From positions 2,306,124 to 2,346,547 of the forward strand of contig NZ_LT629939.1 in NCBI RefSeq assembly GCF_900104615.1: 40,424 nucleotides of DNA, given 5' to 3'. The stretch is from Merdimmobilis hominis (GTDB lineage: Bacteria > Bacillota > Clostridia > Oscillospirales > Ruminococcaceae). A program made the translations under genes and the position numbers. The notes beneath the pieces were generated by a model. The model did not search any database. It saw only the letters and a program-made list of their open reading frames with translations, and was not told where the DNA came from. Of the stretch, positions 9,039-16,604 are shown one piece after another. The stretch's first letter is position 1, and each line of letters starts with the position of its first letter.

Positions 9039-9889
9039 AAAACGAGATTGAAGCTATGATTACGGACATTACAACCACTACCGCCGAAGCGGAGGACTAC
9101 ACAGGCGAGGACGGGCTGTTATACTGCGGCAAGTGCCATACGCCCAAAGAAGCCTACTTTGCAGAGGGAAAGACTTGTTTCGGGCGTGACCGCCACCCAA
9201 CAGACTGCGACTGCCAGCGGGCAGCCCGTGAAAAACGGGAAGCCGCTGAAAGCCGACAGAAGCACCTTGAAACAGTAGAGGACTTGAAACGCCGGGGCTT
9301 TACCGACCCCGCTATGCGGAAGTGGACATTTGAGCATGACAACGGCAGAAACCCGCAGACCGAAACCGCCCGCTTTTATGTGGAGAGCTGGGAAACCATG
9401 CAGGCTGAAAATATCGGCTACCTGTTCTGGGGCGGCGTGGGGACAGGAAAAAGCTACCTTGCCGCTTGTATCGCCAACGCTCTTATGGAAAAAGAGGTTG
9501 CCGTCTGCATGACAAACTTTGCAACAATACTCAATGACCTTGCCGCCAGCTTTGAGGGCAGGAACGAATATATTTCCCGCCTTTGCAGCTACCCTCTGCT
9601 GATACTTGATGATTTCGGTATGGAGCGAGGGACAGAATACGGGCTGGAACAGGTTTATAGCGTGATTGACAGCCGTTACCGAAGCGGCAAGCCGCTGATC
9701 GCCACGACCAACCTCACGCTGGAGGAATTGCAGCACCCGCAGGACACGCCCAACGCCCGTATCTATGACAGGCTGACTTCCATGTGCGCCCCCGTCCGCT
9801 TCACGGGCAGCAACTTCCGAAAGGAAACCGCACAGGAAAAGCTGGAACGATTAAAGCAACTGATGAAGCAGCGAAAGGAGAGCCTATGA
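9035..9889 (+). CDS. DnaC-like helicase-loader ATPase
   Basis: 284 aa from ATG 9035 (GGAGGGCGAG ribosome binding site; ATGA overlap with the upstream gene). The N-terminus has a zinc-finger-like cluster (CGKCHTPKEA, then a CxC). The C-terminal AAA+ domain has Walker A GGVGTGKS, Walker B LLILDDFG and a sensor-like IATTNL. These are the hallmarks of DnaC/IstB-type ATPases that load the replicative helicase. It presumably acts with the replisome organizer encoded upstream. It overlaps the tnpW start by ATGA. Confidence 0.88.
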   Translation: MKNEIEAMITDITTTTAEAEDYTGEDGLLYCGKCHTPKEAYFAEGKTCFGRDRHPTDCDCQRAAREKREAAESRQKHLETVEDLKRRGFTDPAMRKWTFEHDNGRNPQTETARFYVESWETMQAENIGYLFWGGVGTGKSYLAACIANALMEKEVAVCMTNFATILNDLAASFEGRNEYISRLCSYPLLILDDFGMERGTEYGLEQVYSVIDSRYRSGKPLIATTNLTLEELQHPQDTPNARIYDRLTSMCAPVRFTGSNFRKETAQEKLERLKQLMKQRKESL

Positions 9890-10074
9890 CAGAAACGAAA
9901 CAGACAAGCACCACCAAAACAGACCGCCGCCCGGACTGTGTAACGGAAATCCGCATGGGCAACTCCGTCCTTACCGTTTCCGGCTTCTTCAAGCAGGGCG
10001 CAACCGACACCGCAGCCGACAAGATGATGAAAGTGCTGGAAGCGGAAGCTGCTACACAAAAAACGGCGATTTGA
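9886..10074 (+). CDS. tnpW: TnpW-like transposon protein
   Basis: A 62-aa protein starting in an ATGA overlap with the DnaC-like gene. It carries the motif VTEIRMGNSVLTVSGFF, typical of the small TnpW family of Tn4451-type elements, where it sits just before the large serine recombinase. Its biochemical role is not established; the position suggests a regulatory or accessory function. Confidence 0.75.
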   Translation: MTETKQTSTTKTDRRPDCVTEIRMGNSVLTVSGFFKQGATDTAADKMMKVLEAEAATQKTAI

Positions 10075-10116
10075 CCGACCATAAAGAAGCAGATTTGACG
10101 CTTTTGCCGCTATACA

Positions 10117-10169
10117 GACAGCCGCCCCATGTGGTACAATCAAGGTACGGAATAGTGGGGCTGGCTGTC
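10117..10169. promoter_or_regulatory. Inverted repeat around the recombinase promoter
   Basis: Arms GACAGCC-G-CCCCA (10117-10129) and TGGGG-CT-GGCTGTC (10156-10169) are near-perfect complements with a 26-bp spacer. The spacer holds an extended -10-like TGTGGTACAAT at 10130-10140. The recombinase start is 17 bp downstream of the right arm. This could be an operator or a structured leader controlling the recombinase. Confidence 0.5.
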
Positions 10170-10185
10170 GGAAACGGAGGATTTT

Positions 10186-11796
10186 ATGTTAAGACAGACC
10201 AACCAACAACCAATTACCGCCCTTTACCCAAGACTTTCCCATGAGGACGAGCTGCAAGGCGAGAGCAATTCCATTTCCAACCAGAAGCGTATCCTTGAAA
10301 CCTATGCAAAGCAGAACGGCTTTTCCAATCTGCGCTGGTACACGGACGACGGTTATTCTGGTGCGAACTTTCAAAGACCCGGTTTTCAAGCCATGCTTGC
10401 GGACATTGAAGCCGGAAAAGTCGGGACAGTTATCGTAAAGGATATGTCGAGGTTAGGGCGAAACTACCTGCAAGTGGGAATGTACACGGAAATGATTTTC
10501 CCACAGAAAGGTATCCGCTTCATCGCTATCAATGACGGAGTGGACAGCGCACAGGGCGACAATGATTTTGCCCCGCTGCGGAATATCTTTAACGAATGGC
10601 TGGTGAGAGATACGAGCAAGAAAATCAAAGCAGTAAAACGCTCAAAAGGCATGAGTGGCAAGCCCATCACAAGCAAGCCTGTGTATGGCTACCTCATGGA
10701 CGAGGACGAAAATTTTATTATTGACGAGGAAGCCGCACCCGTAGTCAAGCAGATATACAACCTCTGCCTTGCCGGGAACGGTCCGACCAAGATAGCCCGT
10801 ATGCTCACAGAGCAGCAAATCCCCACGCCGGGGACGCTGGAATACCGCAGGACGGGCAGCACCCGCCGCTACCACCCCGGCTATGAGTGCAAGTGGGCGA
10901 CCAATACCGTAGTGCATATCCTTGAAAACCGGGAATACACAGGCTGTCTGGTAAATTTCAAGACAGAAAAGCTCTCTTACAAAGTCAAGCACAGCGTAGA
11001 AAATCCCCCGGAAAAGCAAGTGATTTTCGAGAACCACCACGAGCCTATCGTAGACACCCAAACATGGGAACGGGTGCAGGAGCTACGCAAGCAGCGTAAA
11101 CGCCCCAACCGCTATGATGAAGTGGGCTTGTTCTCCGGCATACTGTTCTGTGCGGACTGCGGCAGTGTCATGTATCAGCAGCGATACCAGACGGACAAGC
11201 GCAAGCAGGACTGTTATATCTGCGGCAACTACAAGAAACGCACCCATGACTGTACGGCGCACTTTATCCGCACCGACCTCTTGACCGCTGGTGTACTCTC
11301 CAATCTGCGGAAAGTGACAAGCTATGCGGCAAAGCATGAAGCCCGGTTTATGAAGCTCTTGATTGAGCAGAACGAGGACGGGGGCAAACGCAAGAACGCC
11401 GCCAAGAAAAAGGAACTGGAAGCCGCCGAGAAACGCATAGCCGAGCTATCCGCTATCTTCAAGCGGCTGTATGAGGACAGCGTGACCGGGCGCATATCAG
11501 ACGAGCGTTTTACAGAACTGTCGGCAGACTATGAAGCAGAACAACGGGAACTGAAAGAAAGAGCCGCTGCTATCCAAGCGGAGCTTTCCAAAGCACAGGA
11601 AGCCACCGTGAACGCAGAAAAGTTTATGAATGTTGTCCGGCGGCATACCAGCTTTGAAGAACTTACCCCTACTCTGCTGCGGGAGTTTGTAGAGAAAATC
11701 GTTGTGCATGAGTGTAGCTATGACGAGAACAAGACCCGCAGACAGGACATTGAGATTTATTATTCTTTTGTTGGCAAGGTGGACTTGCCCGAATAA
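10186..11796 (+). CDS. Large serine recombinase of the IME (TnpX/TndX family)
   Basis: A 536-aa protein with AACGGAGG before ATG 10186. The resolvase domain begins TALYPRLSHEDELQGESNS, with the catalytic Ser in LSHEDE, followed by the active-site segment VKDMSRLGRNYLQ. The recombinase domain and a zinc-ribbon-like region with CADCG and CYICG follow, then a C-terminal coiled coil rich in Glu, Lys and Ala. The order and length match TnpX/TndX of Tn4451/Tn5397, which excise and insert elements without an accessory integrase. It lies next to the right element end, its usual place. A terminator follows at 11805-11853. Confidence 0.93.
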   Translation: MLRQTNQQPITALYPRLSHEDELQGESNSISNQKRILETYAKQNGFSNLRWYTDDGYSGANFQRPGFQAMLADIEAGKVGTVIVKDMSRLGRNYLQVGMYTEMIFPQKGIRFIAINDGVDSAQGDNDFAPLRNIFNEWLVRDTSKKIKAVKRSKGMSGKPITSKPVYGYLMDEDENFIIDEEAAPVVKQIYNLCLAGNGPTKIARMLTEQQIPTPGTLEYRRTGSTRRYHPGYECKWATNTVVHILENREYTGCLVNFKTEKLSYKVKHSVENPPEKQVIFENHHEPIVDTQTWERVQELRKQRKRPNRYDEVGLFSGILFCADCGSVMYQQRYQTDKRKQDCYICGNYKKRTHDCTAHFIRTDLLTAGVLSNLRKVTSYAAKHEARFMKLLIEQNEDGGKRKNAAKKKELEAAEKRIAELSAIFKRLYEDSVTGRISDERFTELSADYEAEQRELKERAAAIQAELSKAQEATVNAEKFMNVVRRHTSFEELTPTLLREFVEKIVVHECSYDENKTRRQDIEIYYSFVGKVDLPE

Positions 11797-11804
11797 CCGC
11801 CCGC

Positions 11805-11853
11805 CCTATCCGACACAATGCGCAAGTGCCGGATAGGAACGGCAAAATTTTTT
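11805..11853 (+). terminator. Terminator downstream of the IME recombinase
   Basis: CCTATCCG (11805-11812) pairs with CGGATAGG (11830-11837); an A/T-rich ATTTTTTT tract follows after 9 bases. Lies 8 bp after the recombinase stop. Confidence 0.65.
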
Positions 11854-11862
11854 ACACTTCTA

Positions 11863-11884
11863 TTACTTCTTTATCGCACATAAG
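11863..11884 (-). repeat. IME right terminal inverted repeat
   Basis: The reverse complement reads CTTATGTGCGATAAAGAAGTAA, matching the left end CTCATGTGCGGTAAAGTAA. It is directly followed by resumption of the phage gene at 11890. Confidence 0.75.
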
Positions 11885-11889
11885 TAATC

Positions 11890-13158
11890 TTGGCCGGGGT
11901 CTATAACCTAAATCAGGCGGTCCGCACCGGCAAGGTGGATGCCGCCCACGCCCTGGACCAGCTGGCCAGCGGCCTCACCGGTTCCGGCATTATGGCTTTG
12001 GGGTTCTTCCTCTCCAAGCTGGGGCTCTTTACCGGCGGGGCGGAGGAGGACAAAAAGAAGGAGGCCTACGACCGGCAGGTCTCCGGCTGGCAGCCTTACG
12101 CCCTCAGGCTGGGGGATGCCACCTATACATTGGACTGGCTGGCCCCCACCAGCTTGCCGTTTTTCACCGGCGTCGCTTTGCAGCAGGAGCTGGAACAGGG
12201 TTCCCTGGGCCCGGAAGCAGCCTGGGAGGCAGTTCTGTCCCTGACCAACCCCATGGTGGAGATGTCCATGCTCTCCGGCCTGGACCGGGCCATCCAGTCG
12301 GCCAGTTACGCCCAGAACAACGGGGGCAATGCCATCCAGGCCTTCGCCGTCTCGGCGGCGGAGAGCTACTTCGGCCAGGCGTTCCCCACCGCCTTTGGGC
12401 GGGTCAACCGCATCCTGGACGGCACCCAGCGCAACACCTATTACAAAGACAAAAACAGCCTGGTTCCCGGCGATTTGCAGGCGGCCTTCCGGTCGACTGT
12501 TTTACAAAAGGGAATCCCCGGGGGGAGCAAGTACATCGAGCCCAAGCTGGACGTCTGGGGCCGGGAGCAGAAGGCCCCCTTGGGGGAGCGGGTCATTGAG
12601 AACCTGGTTTCTCCCGGCTATTATTCCAAGTCCAAACAGGACAAGGTGGACAAAGAGGTGCTTCGCCTCTACCACAAGCTGGGGGACAACGGGGTAATCC
12701 CCAACGCCTCCCCTCAGAAGTATATCCAGAGGGATGGCAAGCGCCACGACTTCTCCGCCAAGGAGTACACCGCTTACACCCGGGAGCGGGGGCAGCAGTC
12801 CCACCAGATCCTGGAGGATTTCCTGGGCAGCCGGGAATGGAAGAAGCTCTCCGACCGGGAGAAGGCGGCCATGGTGGAGAAAGCCTATGGCCTGGCCGAC
12901 GAGCTGGGCCGGAAAAAGGCGGTACGCAGTTACCAGTACGACAGAGCCACGGCCAAAGCGGTGGAGACCTGCAAACAGGCGGGCATCGCCTATGGGGAAT
13001 ATCTGCTGGCCAAACAGGCAGCCGACCAAAACGGCAACGGCAGCGTCACCAAGGACGAGGCCAAGGCTTACCTGGATTCCCGAAGCGACCTGCGAAAATC
13101 CCAGAAAGCGAGCCTGTTCAGCGCCTTTTCCACCGCCAAGCAAAACCCCTATCAATAA
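11890..13158 (+). CDS. Large polyvalent phage/ICE protein, 3' fragment (LPD38-like C-terminus)
   Basis: 422 codons, read from TTG 11890 by default; a stop at 11881-11883 closes the frame upstream, so this is a fragment. It starts LAGVYNLNQAVRTGK, exactly the continuation expected after YSPAG at the end of the 5' fragment. A hydrophobic stretch (LTGSGIMALGFFLSKLGL) resembles the LPD38 membrane-like segment. Later parts have helical repeats and a calcium-binding-like DQNGNGSVTKDE loop near residue 382. Without excision of the element it is unlikely to be translated efficiently, since no ribosome binding site precedes it. Precise excision could restore a single gene. Confidence 0.75.
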   Translation: MAGVYNLNQAVRTGKVDAAHALDQLASGLTGSGIMALGFFLSKLGLFTGGAEEDKKKEAYDRQVSGWQPYALRLGDATYTLDWLAPTSLPFFTGVALQQELEQGSLGPEAAWEAVLSLTNPMVEMSMLSGLDRAIQSASYAQNNGGNAIQAFAVSAAESYFGQAFPTAFGRVNRILDGTQRNTYYKDKNSLVPGDLQAAFRSTVLQKGIPGGSKYIEPKLDVWGREQKAPLGERVIENLVSPGYYSKSKQDKVDKEVLRLYHKLGDNGVIPNASPQKYIQRDGKRHDFSAKEYTAYTRERGQQSHQILEDFLGSREWKKLSDREKAAMVEKAYGLADELGRKKAVRSYQYDRATAKAVETCKQAGIAYGEYLLAKQAADQNGNGSVTKDEAKAYLDSRSDLRKSQKASLFSAFSTAKQNPYQ

Positions 13159-13160
13159 CA

Positions 13161-13199
13161 AAAAAGCCCCGCCTCTCCACAATCGGAAGGGCGGGGTAT
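13161..13199. terminator. Bidirectional terminator between polyvalent gene and integrase
   Basis: CCCCGCC (13167-13173) and GGCGGGG (13190-13196) form a GC-rich stem in the short gap between two convergent genes, with an A-run to the left and T-rich DNA to the right. Confidence 0.7.
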
Positions 13200-13202
13200 T
13201 GT

Positions 13203-15239
13203 TTATTCGGTTTCAATACAGAAAAGGCAGGGGGACAGGCCAAGCCTTTTGGCCTCATCCAGCGAACATGTGCTTACCGTTCGGAATCCCTCGAGCCGGT
13301 CACAGATAGGGGCGTGATAGCAAGGACTTTCCTGTAAGGAGTAAAAAACAAGATGGTTTTGATAAAGCCGGACGGTTTTACGCAGTTTGGCTTCTTTGCT
13401 GGCATGGGAGATACTGCTCTTGTGAAGGGCATCTGCCAGTTCTTTTTCAGCTTCTAAGTCCTCTTGGCAAGTGGAAAGAGAGTACCCCAAATATGCTGTG
13501 GACAAGGCGAGAACAGCACAGGCGACCGCAGTCCCTTGGAAAGAGGGTTCCACAGCCCTTTTTTCGGTGGTTTTACCGGTGTAATTGGGGTAGAAGATTC
13601 CATCATAATGGGTTATAATGCGGGTTATTGTAAAAAGAAAAAGAACCCGCCTAAACACATTGTTTAAGCGGGTTTTTCTTGGCGGAGAGAGACTGCTCCC
13701 CCTCATATCCTTAAAATCAATGAGACCGGTCAGATCCTCCTGGTTGGGGTTTAGCACCAGCTTTATTTCATACTGCTTGCCTTTGGGATCGTCAGGGGTG
13801 TGGGGGAGGTCATACAGGTATACCCGATCCACATACCTTTGGATTACGGATTTTTGAGCTTCTTCCGACAAATTCTTAATATCAAGGAAATTTTTGAAGT
13901 AGTCTTTCAGCTGCTCCAAGTCCATCCGTTGGTCTGGGATATCCTCTAGCGCAGCCCTCTGCACTTGCAAGGTGTCCTTACGGAGCCGTTGTTTTTGCAG
14001 TTCATCTTGCACGGCAGGATCGTCAATTCCCTTCATGATTGCCCGCACCAGGTTGGATATATTTTTCTCGGTCTCTACCAGCTGTTGATCCAAGGCTCTG
14101 GCCGTTGCACCCTGCTGGTCATCTGAGTAGGTGGAAAAAGCAGCCTCTGCCATAGCATCTACACTCTGCTGGCTAAAAGCCATTTGATTTAAGGCATCCA
14201 GCACCATCTCCTCCACCAGCTCCTTGCGGACGGCAGCTTTGGTACAGGTCCCTTTCCGTTTGGCGGCGTTACAGACATAATAAAAATAGGTTCGACCATC
14301 ATACCCTCTTTTTTCTCCTACCATCTTGTGACCGCATTCTCCACAGATCAGCTTCCCAGTGAGGAGATAATTAGTGGTTGCCTTCCCTTTTGCTGTCATA
14401 TGCCGATTCGCCTCCATTGCTTTCTGTACAAACTCAAAGACGTCCCTGTCTACAATAGCGGGGCATTGGCCCTCTGCTCGGATATACTCCGTTTTGTATT
14501 TATGCCGGTCAGAGCGGGGGCCTTTCCCTTTAGGAGTGGATTTGTCAAAGGTATAGACCCCGATGTATTTCTCATTTTTGAGGATATCATAGAGGGAGTT
14601 TTTCCCAAACTGGCCGCCTCGCTTCGTCCGGTAGCCTTCGCGGTTAAGCCGGTCAATGATCGCCCCATAGCCAAACCCGCCGGCATACATGTCAAAGATG
14701 ATCCGCACCGCCTGGGCCTCAAACTCGTTGATGACCAATTTTTTGGTCTCGGGGTCGAGGTCATATCCCAAAGGAGGGCGGCCGCCGGTACTCCTGCCCT
14801 TGTAGGCGTTTTCCTTCAGACCTTTCATAACTTCGGTGGCCAGGTTGGCACTGTAAAACTCATTCATTCCCGCAATAACGTAAAGCATCAGCCGGCCTTC
14901 TGGGGAATCGTCCAACCGCTCGGTGACGCTGACCAGCTCCACGCCGTACTGGGCCAGTTGGCCTTTGTAGTTGAGGGTATCAAGGCCGGAACGGCTGAAC
15001 CGGTTTAGTTTGTGGACCAGGATCACTTCAAACTCCCTGCGGGAGGCATCCTCCATCATGCTCATCCATTGGGCCCGGTTGGCGGTGGTGCGCCCGCTTT
15101 CGGCCCGGTCTGCATAGACCTTTTCCACCTCATACCCATAGCGCTGGGCAAAATATTTGCAGGCCCTCACCTGGGCATCGATGCTCTCGCCCCGCTGCAA
15201 ATCCGAGGAGTAGCGGGCATAAATGACAGCCTTTTTCAC
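13203..15239 (-). CDS. int: Prophage large serine integrase with extra C-terminal extension
   Basis: 678 aa from GTG 15239, chosen because GGGAGGTG precedes it and the family start VKKAVIYARYSSDLQRGES follows. The catalytic Ser lies in YARYSSD, the second active-site segment is HKLNRFSRSGLDT, the recombinase domain follows, and the zinc ribbon has CGECG...C. A coiled coil leads to DFKDMRGSS near residue 515, where family members normally end. Beyond it the frame passes through a strong hairpin (13644-13674) and continues about 155 codons. That tail has a membrane-like segment (VACAVLALSTAYLGY), a charged helix and a zinc-site-like CYHAPIC...EAKRLGLSPCLFC. The tail probably comes from DNA across the attachment site or from a neighbouring gene. 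Catalyses integration/excision of the prophage on its right. Confidence 0.88.
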   Translation of the reverse strand: MKKAVIYARYSSDLQRGESIDAQVRACKYFAQRYGYEVEKVYADRAESGRTTANRAQWMSMMEDASRREFEVILVHKLNRFSRSGLDTLNYKGQLAQYGVELVSVTERLDDSPEGRLMLYVIAGMNEFYSANLATEVMKGLKENAYKGRSTGGRPPLGYDLDPETKKLVINEFEAQAVRIIFDMYAGGFGYGAIIDRLNREGYRTKRGGQFGKNSLYDILKNEKYIGVYTFDKSTPKGKGPRSDRHKYKTEYIRAEGQCPAIVDRDVFEFVQKAMEANRHMTAKGKATTNYLLTGKLICGECGHKMVGEKRGYDGRTYFYYVCNAAKRKGTCTKAAVRKELVEEMVLDALNQMAFSQQSVDAMAEAAFSTYSDDQQGATARALDQQLVETEKNISNLVRAIMKGIDDPAVQDELQKQRLRKDTLQVQRAALEDIPDQRMDLEQLKDYFKNFLDIKNLSEEAQKSVIQRYVDRVYLYDLPHTPDDPKGKQYEIKLVLNPNQEDLTGLIDFKDMRGSSLSPPRKTRLNNVFRRVLFLFTITRIITHYDGIFYPNYTGKTTEKRAVEPSFQGTAVACAVLALSTAYLGYSLSTCQEDLEAEKELADALHKSSISHASKEAKLRKTVRLYQNHLVFYSLQESPCYHAPICDRLEGFRTVSTCSLDEAKRLGLSPCLFCIETE
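13644..13674. terminator. Terminator-like hairpin inside the integrase frame
   Basis: AACCCGC-CTAAACA / TGTTTAA-GCGGGTT forms a stem of about 13 bp (one mismatch) with a CAT loop. T-tracts lie on both sides: TTTTTCTT on plus, and TCTTTTTCTTTTT as read on minus. It falls where a normal-length integrase gene would have ended. Confidence 0.65.
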
Positions 15240-15281
15240 TTGGCACACCTCCCAGTGTATAAAAAACGAATTATCGTAAAA

Positions 15282-15448
15282 ATTCGACAAAATCAGAAAA
15301 TGGGAAGATCATCGGGAATTTTGGGGCAATGCCAACCATACTGCACAAAAACAACAGAAAACCCATGTATAAATGACGAAATTCAACGAATATATTCAAA
15401 GAAAAACAAAAAATATTCAATTTGTCGAATTATTCGACAGGTTTCGAC
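15282..15448. repeat. TGTCGAAT repeats upstream of the integrase
   Basis: ATTCGACA occurs at 15282-15289, the perfect palindrome TGTCGAAT-T-ATTCGACA at 15423-15439, and a half-site TTCGAC at 15443-15448. All lie in the AT-rich region between the integrase start and the small gene at 15647. They could be operator or recombination-directionality/att sites; the sequence does not decide. Confidence 0.5.
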
Positions 15449-15646
15449 TTGAAATAAAAGACAAAAATAGTAAAATAAAGACAACAAGCACCGGTGCGAA
15501 TGAGCAAGCGCAGCTCAATGACGGAAAGAGGGTGATGCCGCCAAACTGGTGGCGATACCAACACATCACCTAAAAAGTTTGACAGTGACATCATCGTAGG
15601 GACAGCTTAGGGGGTCTTACTTTTTAGCAGTAAGGGGAGACTTACC

Positions 15647-15787
15647 TTGCCAAAAAAGAAAGGTAGCTCCGAACCCGACAGACGAACCGCCCCACTACTA
15701 CAACTTTTACAACATTTGACACCATCGGAGCGACGGCTCATGTGCGGCAGAGCCAAAGGCAAACGCCGCCAGCCGGCAAAAGAATAG
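15647..15787 (+). CDS. Small basic protein of the lysogeny region
   Basis: A 46-aa ORF starting at TTG 15647 with AAGGGGAG nine bases upstream, ending just before a strong terminator. The product (MPKKKGSSEPDRR...LLQLLQHLTPSERRLM...) has a basic start, a hydrophobic helix and a basic end. The core L-x-x-L-x-x-x-ER-x-LM is similar to that of the small ORF at 16605-16799, suggesting two related small proteins in this module. No family is known to me. Confidence 0.5.
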   Translation: MPKKKGSSEPDRRTAPLLQLLQHLTPSERRLMCGRAKGKRRQPAKE

Positions 15788-15793
15788 CTTCAA

Positions 15794-15824
15794 GGCCCCT
15801 TGCCACCCTGGCAGGGGGCTTTTA
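15794..15824. terminator. Terminator after the 46-aa gene
   Basis: GCCCCTTGCCA (15795-15805) pairs with TGGCAGGGGGC (15809-15819) around a CCC loop, followed by TTTTATT. It separates the small plus-strand gene from the convergent lipoprotein gene. Confidence 0.85.
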
Positions 15825-15827
15825 TTG

Positions 15828-16442
15828 TTATAGGCCACTATCAGCTTTTGGCATAGGATATTCCTTGCTTTGTACGTTGATGGTACATTCTACTTTGCCA
15901 TTGTCCCCTTTGAGGGTACACTCAAATTCCGTGTCGTCAGTTTCCCATTTTGAAATATATTCCAAATCTCCAATGGATAGGGCATGGTTGGGATCATTAA
16001 AAAATGTGCGATCATGCCAAATGAGTTCATCCGTAGTTGGTTCTCCATATTTTTCAGTCAAACCAGCTTTATATGCTTTGTAATCTTGGACATATAGTGA
16101 CACAGAGGAATGTGATTCAGTATGTAGAACAACACAAGTGCATAACTGGAAGTTATAATCAAAAATATACATCAAGGTGGAATTCAGACCACACACCAAT
16201 TGATCTTCATATATAATAATTCGAGATTTTTCGTTGCTATAGCTTGGTTCATGTTGTTCCGACGCAACAACATCTTCCTTGCTCATTCCCCATTTGACAT
16301 TTCGAAAAACAGTGCTGTCTTCTGCTTGGCTTGTCGATAGGGAAGAGGCGCCTTGGTTATTGCCGGCCGCTCCATCCCCATTCCCGCAGGCAGAAAGGAG
16401 CACCGCCACAATACATGCCAAAGCAATAAGTCTCTTTTTCAT
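15828..16442 (-). CDS. Prophage lipoprotein (possible superinfection exclusion)
   Basis: A 204-aa protein with a lipoprotein signal: MKKR, hydrophobic LIALACIVAVL, lipobox LSAC with Cys at residue 19, then a Gly/Ala/Asn/Ser-rich linker. The mature part has a repeat-like VKWGMSKEDVVASE element seen in small exported lipoproteins, and aromatic/charged beta-rich sequence. GGAGGGTGAAAT precedes the ATG. It lies between integrase and repressor on the strand expressed in lysogens, the classic position for lysogenic-conversion genes such as lipoprotein superinfection-exclusion factors of Gram-positive phages (Ltp of TP-J34 is one). A function in exclusion is inferred from location and topology, not from sequence match. 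Confidence 0.75.
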   Translation of the reverse strand: MKKRLIALACIVAVLLSACGNGDGAAGNNQGASSLSTSQAEDSTVFRNVKWGMSKEDVVASEQHEPSYSNEKSRIIIYEDQLVCGLNSTLMYIFDYNFQLCTCVVLHTESHSSVSLYVQDYKAYKAGLTEKYGEPTTDELIWHDRTFFNDPNHALSIGDLEYISKWETDDTEFECTLKGDNGKVECTINVQSKEYPMPKADSGL

Positions 16443-16498
16443 ATTTCACCCTCCAACACATATAGAAATAATTGTACACTTTTTGTCGATTTTTACTC

Positions 16499-16528
16499 TT
16501 GAAACAAGAACACTTGTTCTAATATAAT
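16499..16528 (+). promoter_or_regulatory. SOS-like promoter with LexA-type box
   Basis: TTGAAA (-35, 16499-16504), an 18-bp spacer and TATAAT (-10, 16523-16528). The spacer holds the palindrome AGAACACTTGTTCT (core GAACACTTGTTC at 16508-16519), which fits the Gram-positive LexA consensus GAAC-N4-GTTC exactly. It points towards the plus-strand ORF at 16605, and the same box lies upstream of the minus-strand lipoprotein gene. Confidence 0.6.
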
Positions 16529-16604
16529 GGAACCATAAAGAGCAGCGCACCCACCAGGGTGGCCAGCCGAATCGAAAAATGTGAGAGGGAAGAGGGTGGA
16601 ATGA

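Larger units (their letters stand above)
3337..11889. mobile_element. Integrative mobilizable element (Tn4451/TnpX-like) inserted in phage gene
   Basis: An element of about 8.5 kb separates the two halves of the large polyvalent gene (3' half resumes at 11890). Its ends carry imperfect inverted repeats sharing ATGTGCG and TAAAG (3341-3359 and 11863-11884). Contents are typical of a mobilizable serine-recombinase transposon: MobC, MOBP relaxase, replisome organizer, DnaC-like loader, TnpW and a TnpX/TndX-type recombinase next to the right end, plus two AT-rich cargo genes at the left end. No T4SS genes are present, so transfer would need a helper conjugative element. The exact crossover is not resolved: a shared AAT at 3337-3339 and 11886-11888 is symmetric to the repeats, but joining there would not restore the reading frame. 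Ends are therefore accurate only to a few bases. Confidence 0.85.

Noticed and set aside
3337-11888. AAT direct repeat as IME crossover core
   Set aside because: Symmetric to the inverted repeats, but joining there leaves 4 extra bases and breaks the interrupted frame; core left open.
15373-15573. 66-codon ORF between integrase and the 46-aa gene
   Set aside because: No clear ribosome binding site, and it contains the palindrome cluster; better read as non-coding.
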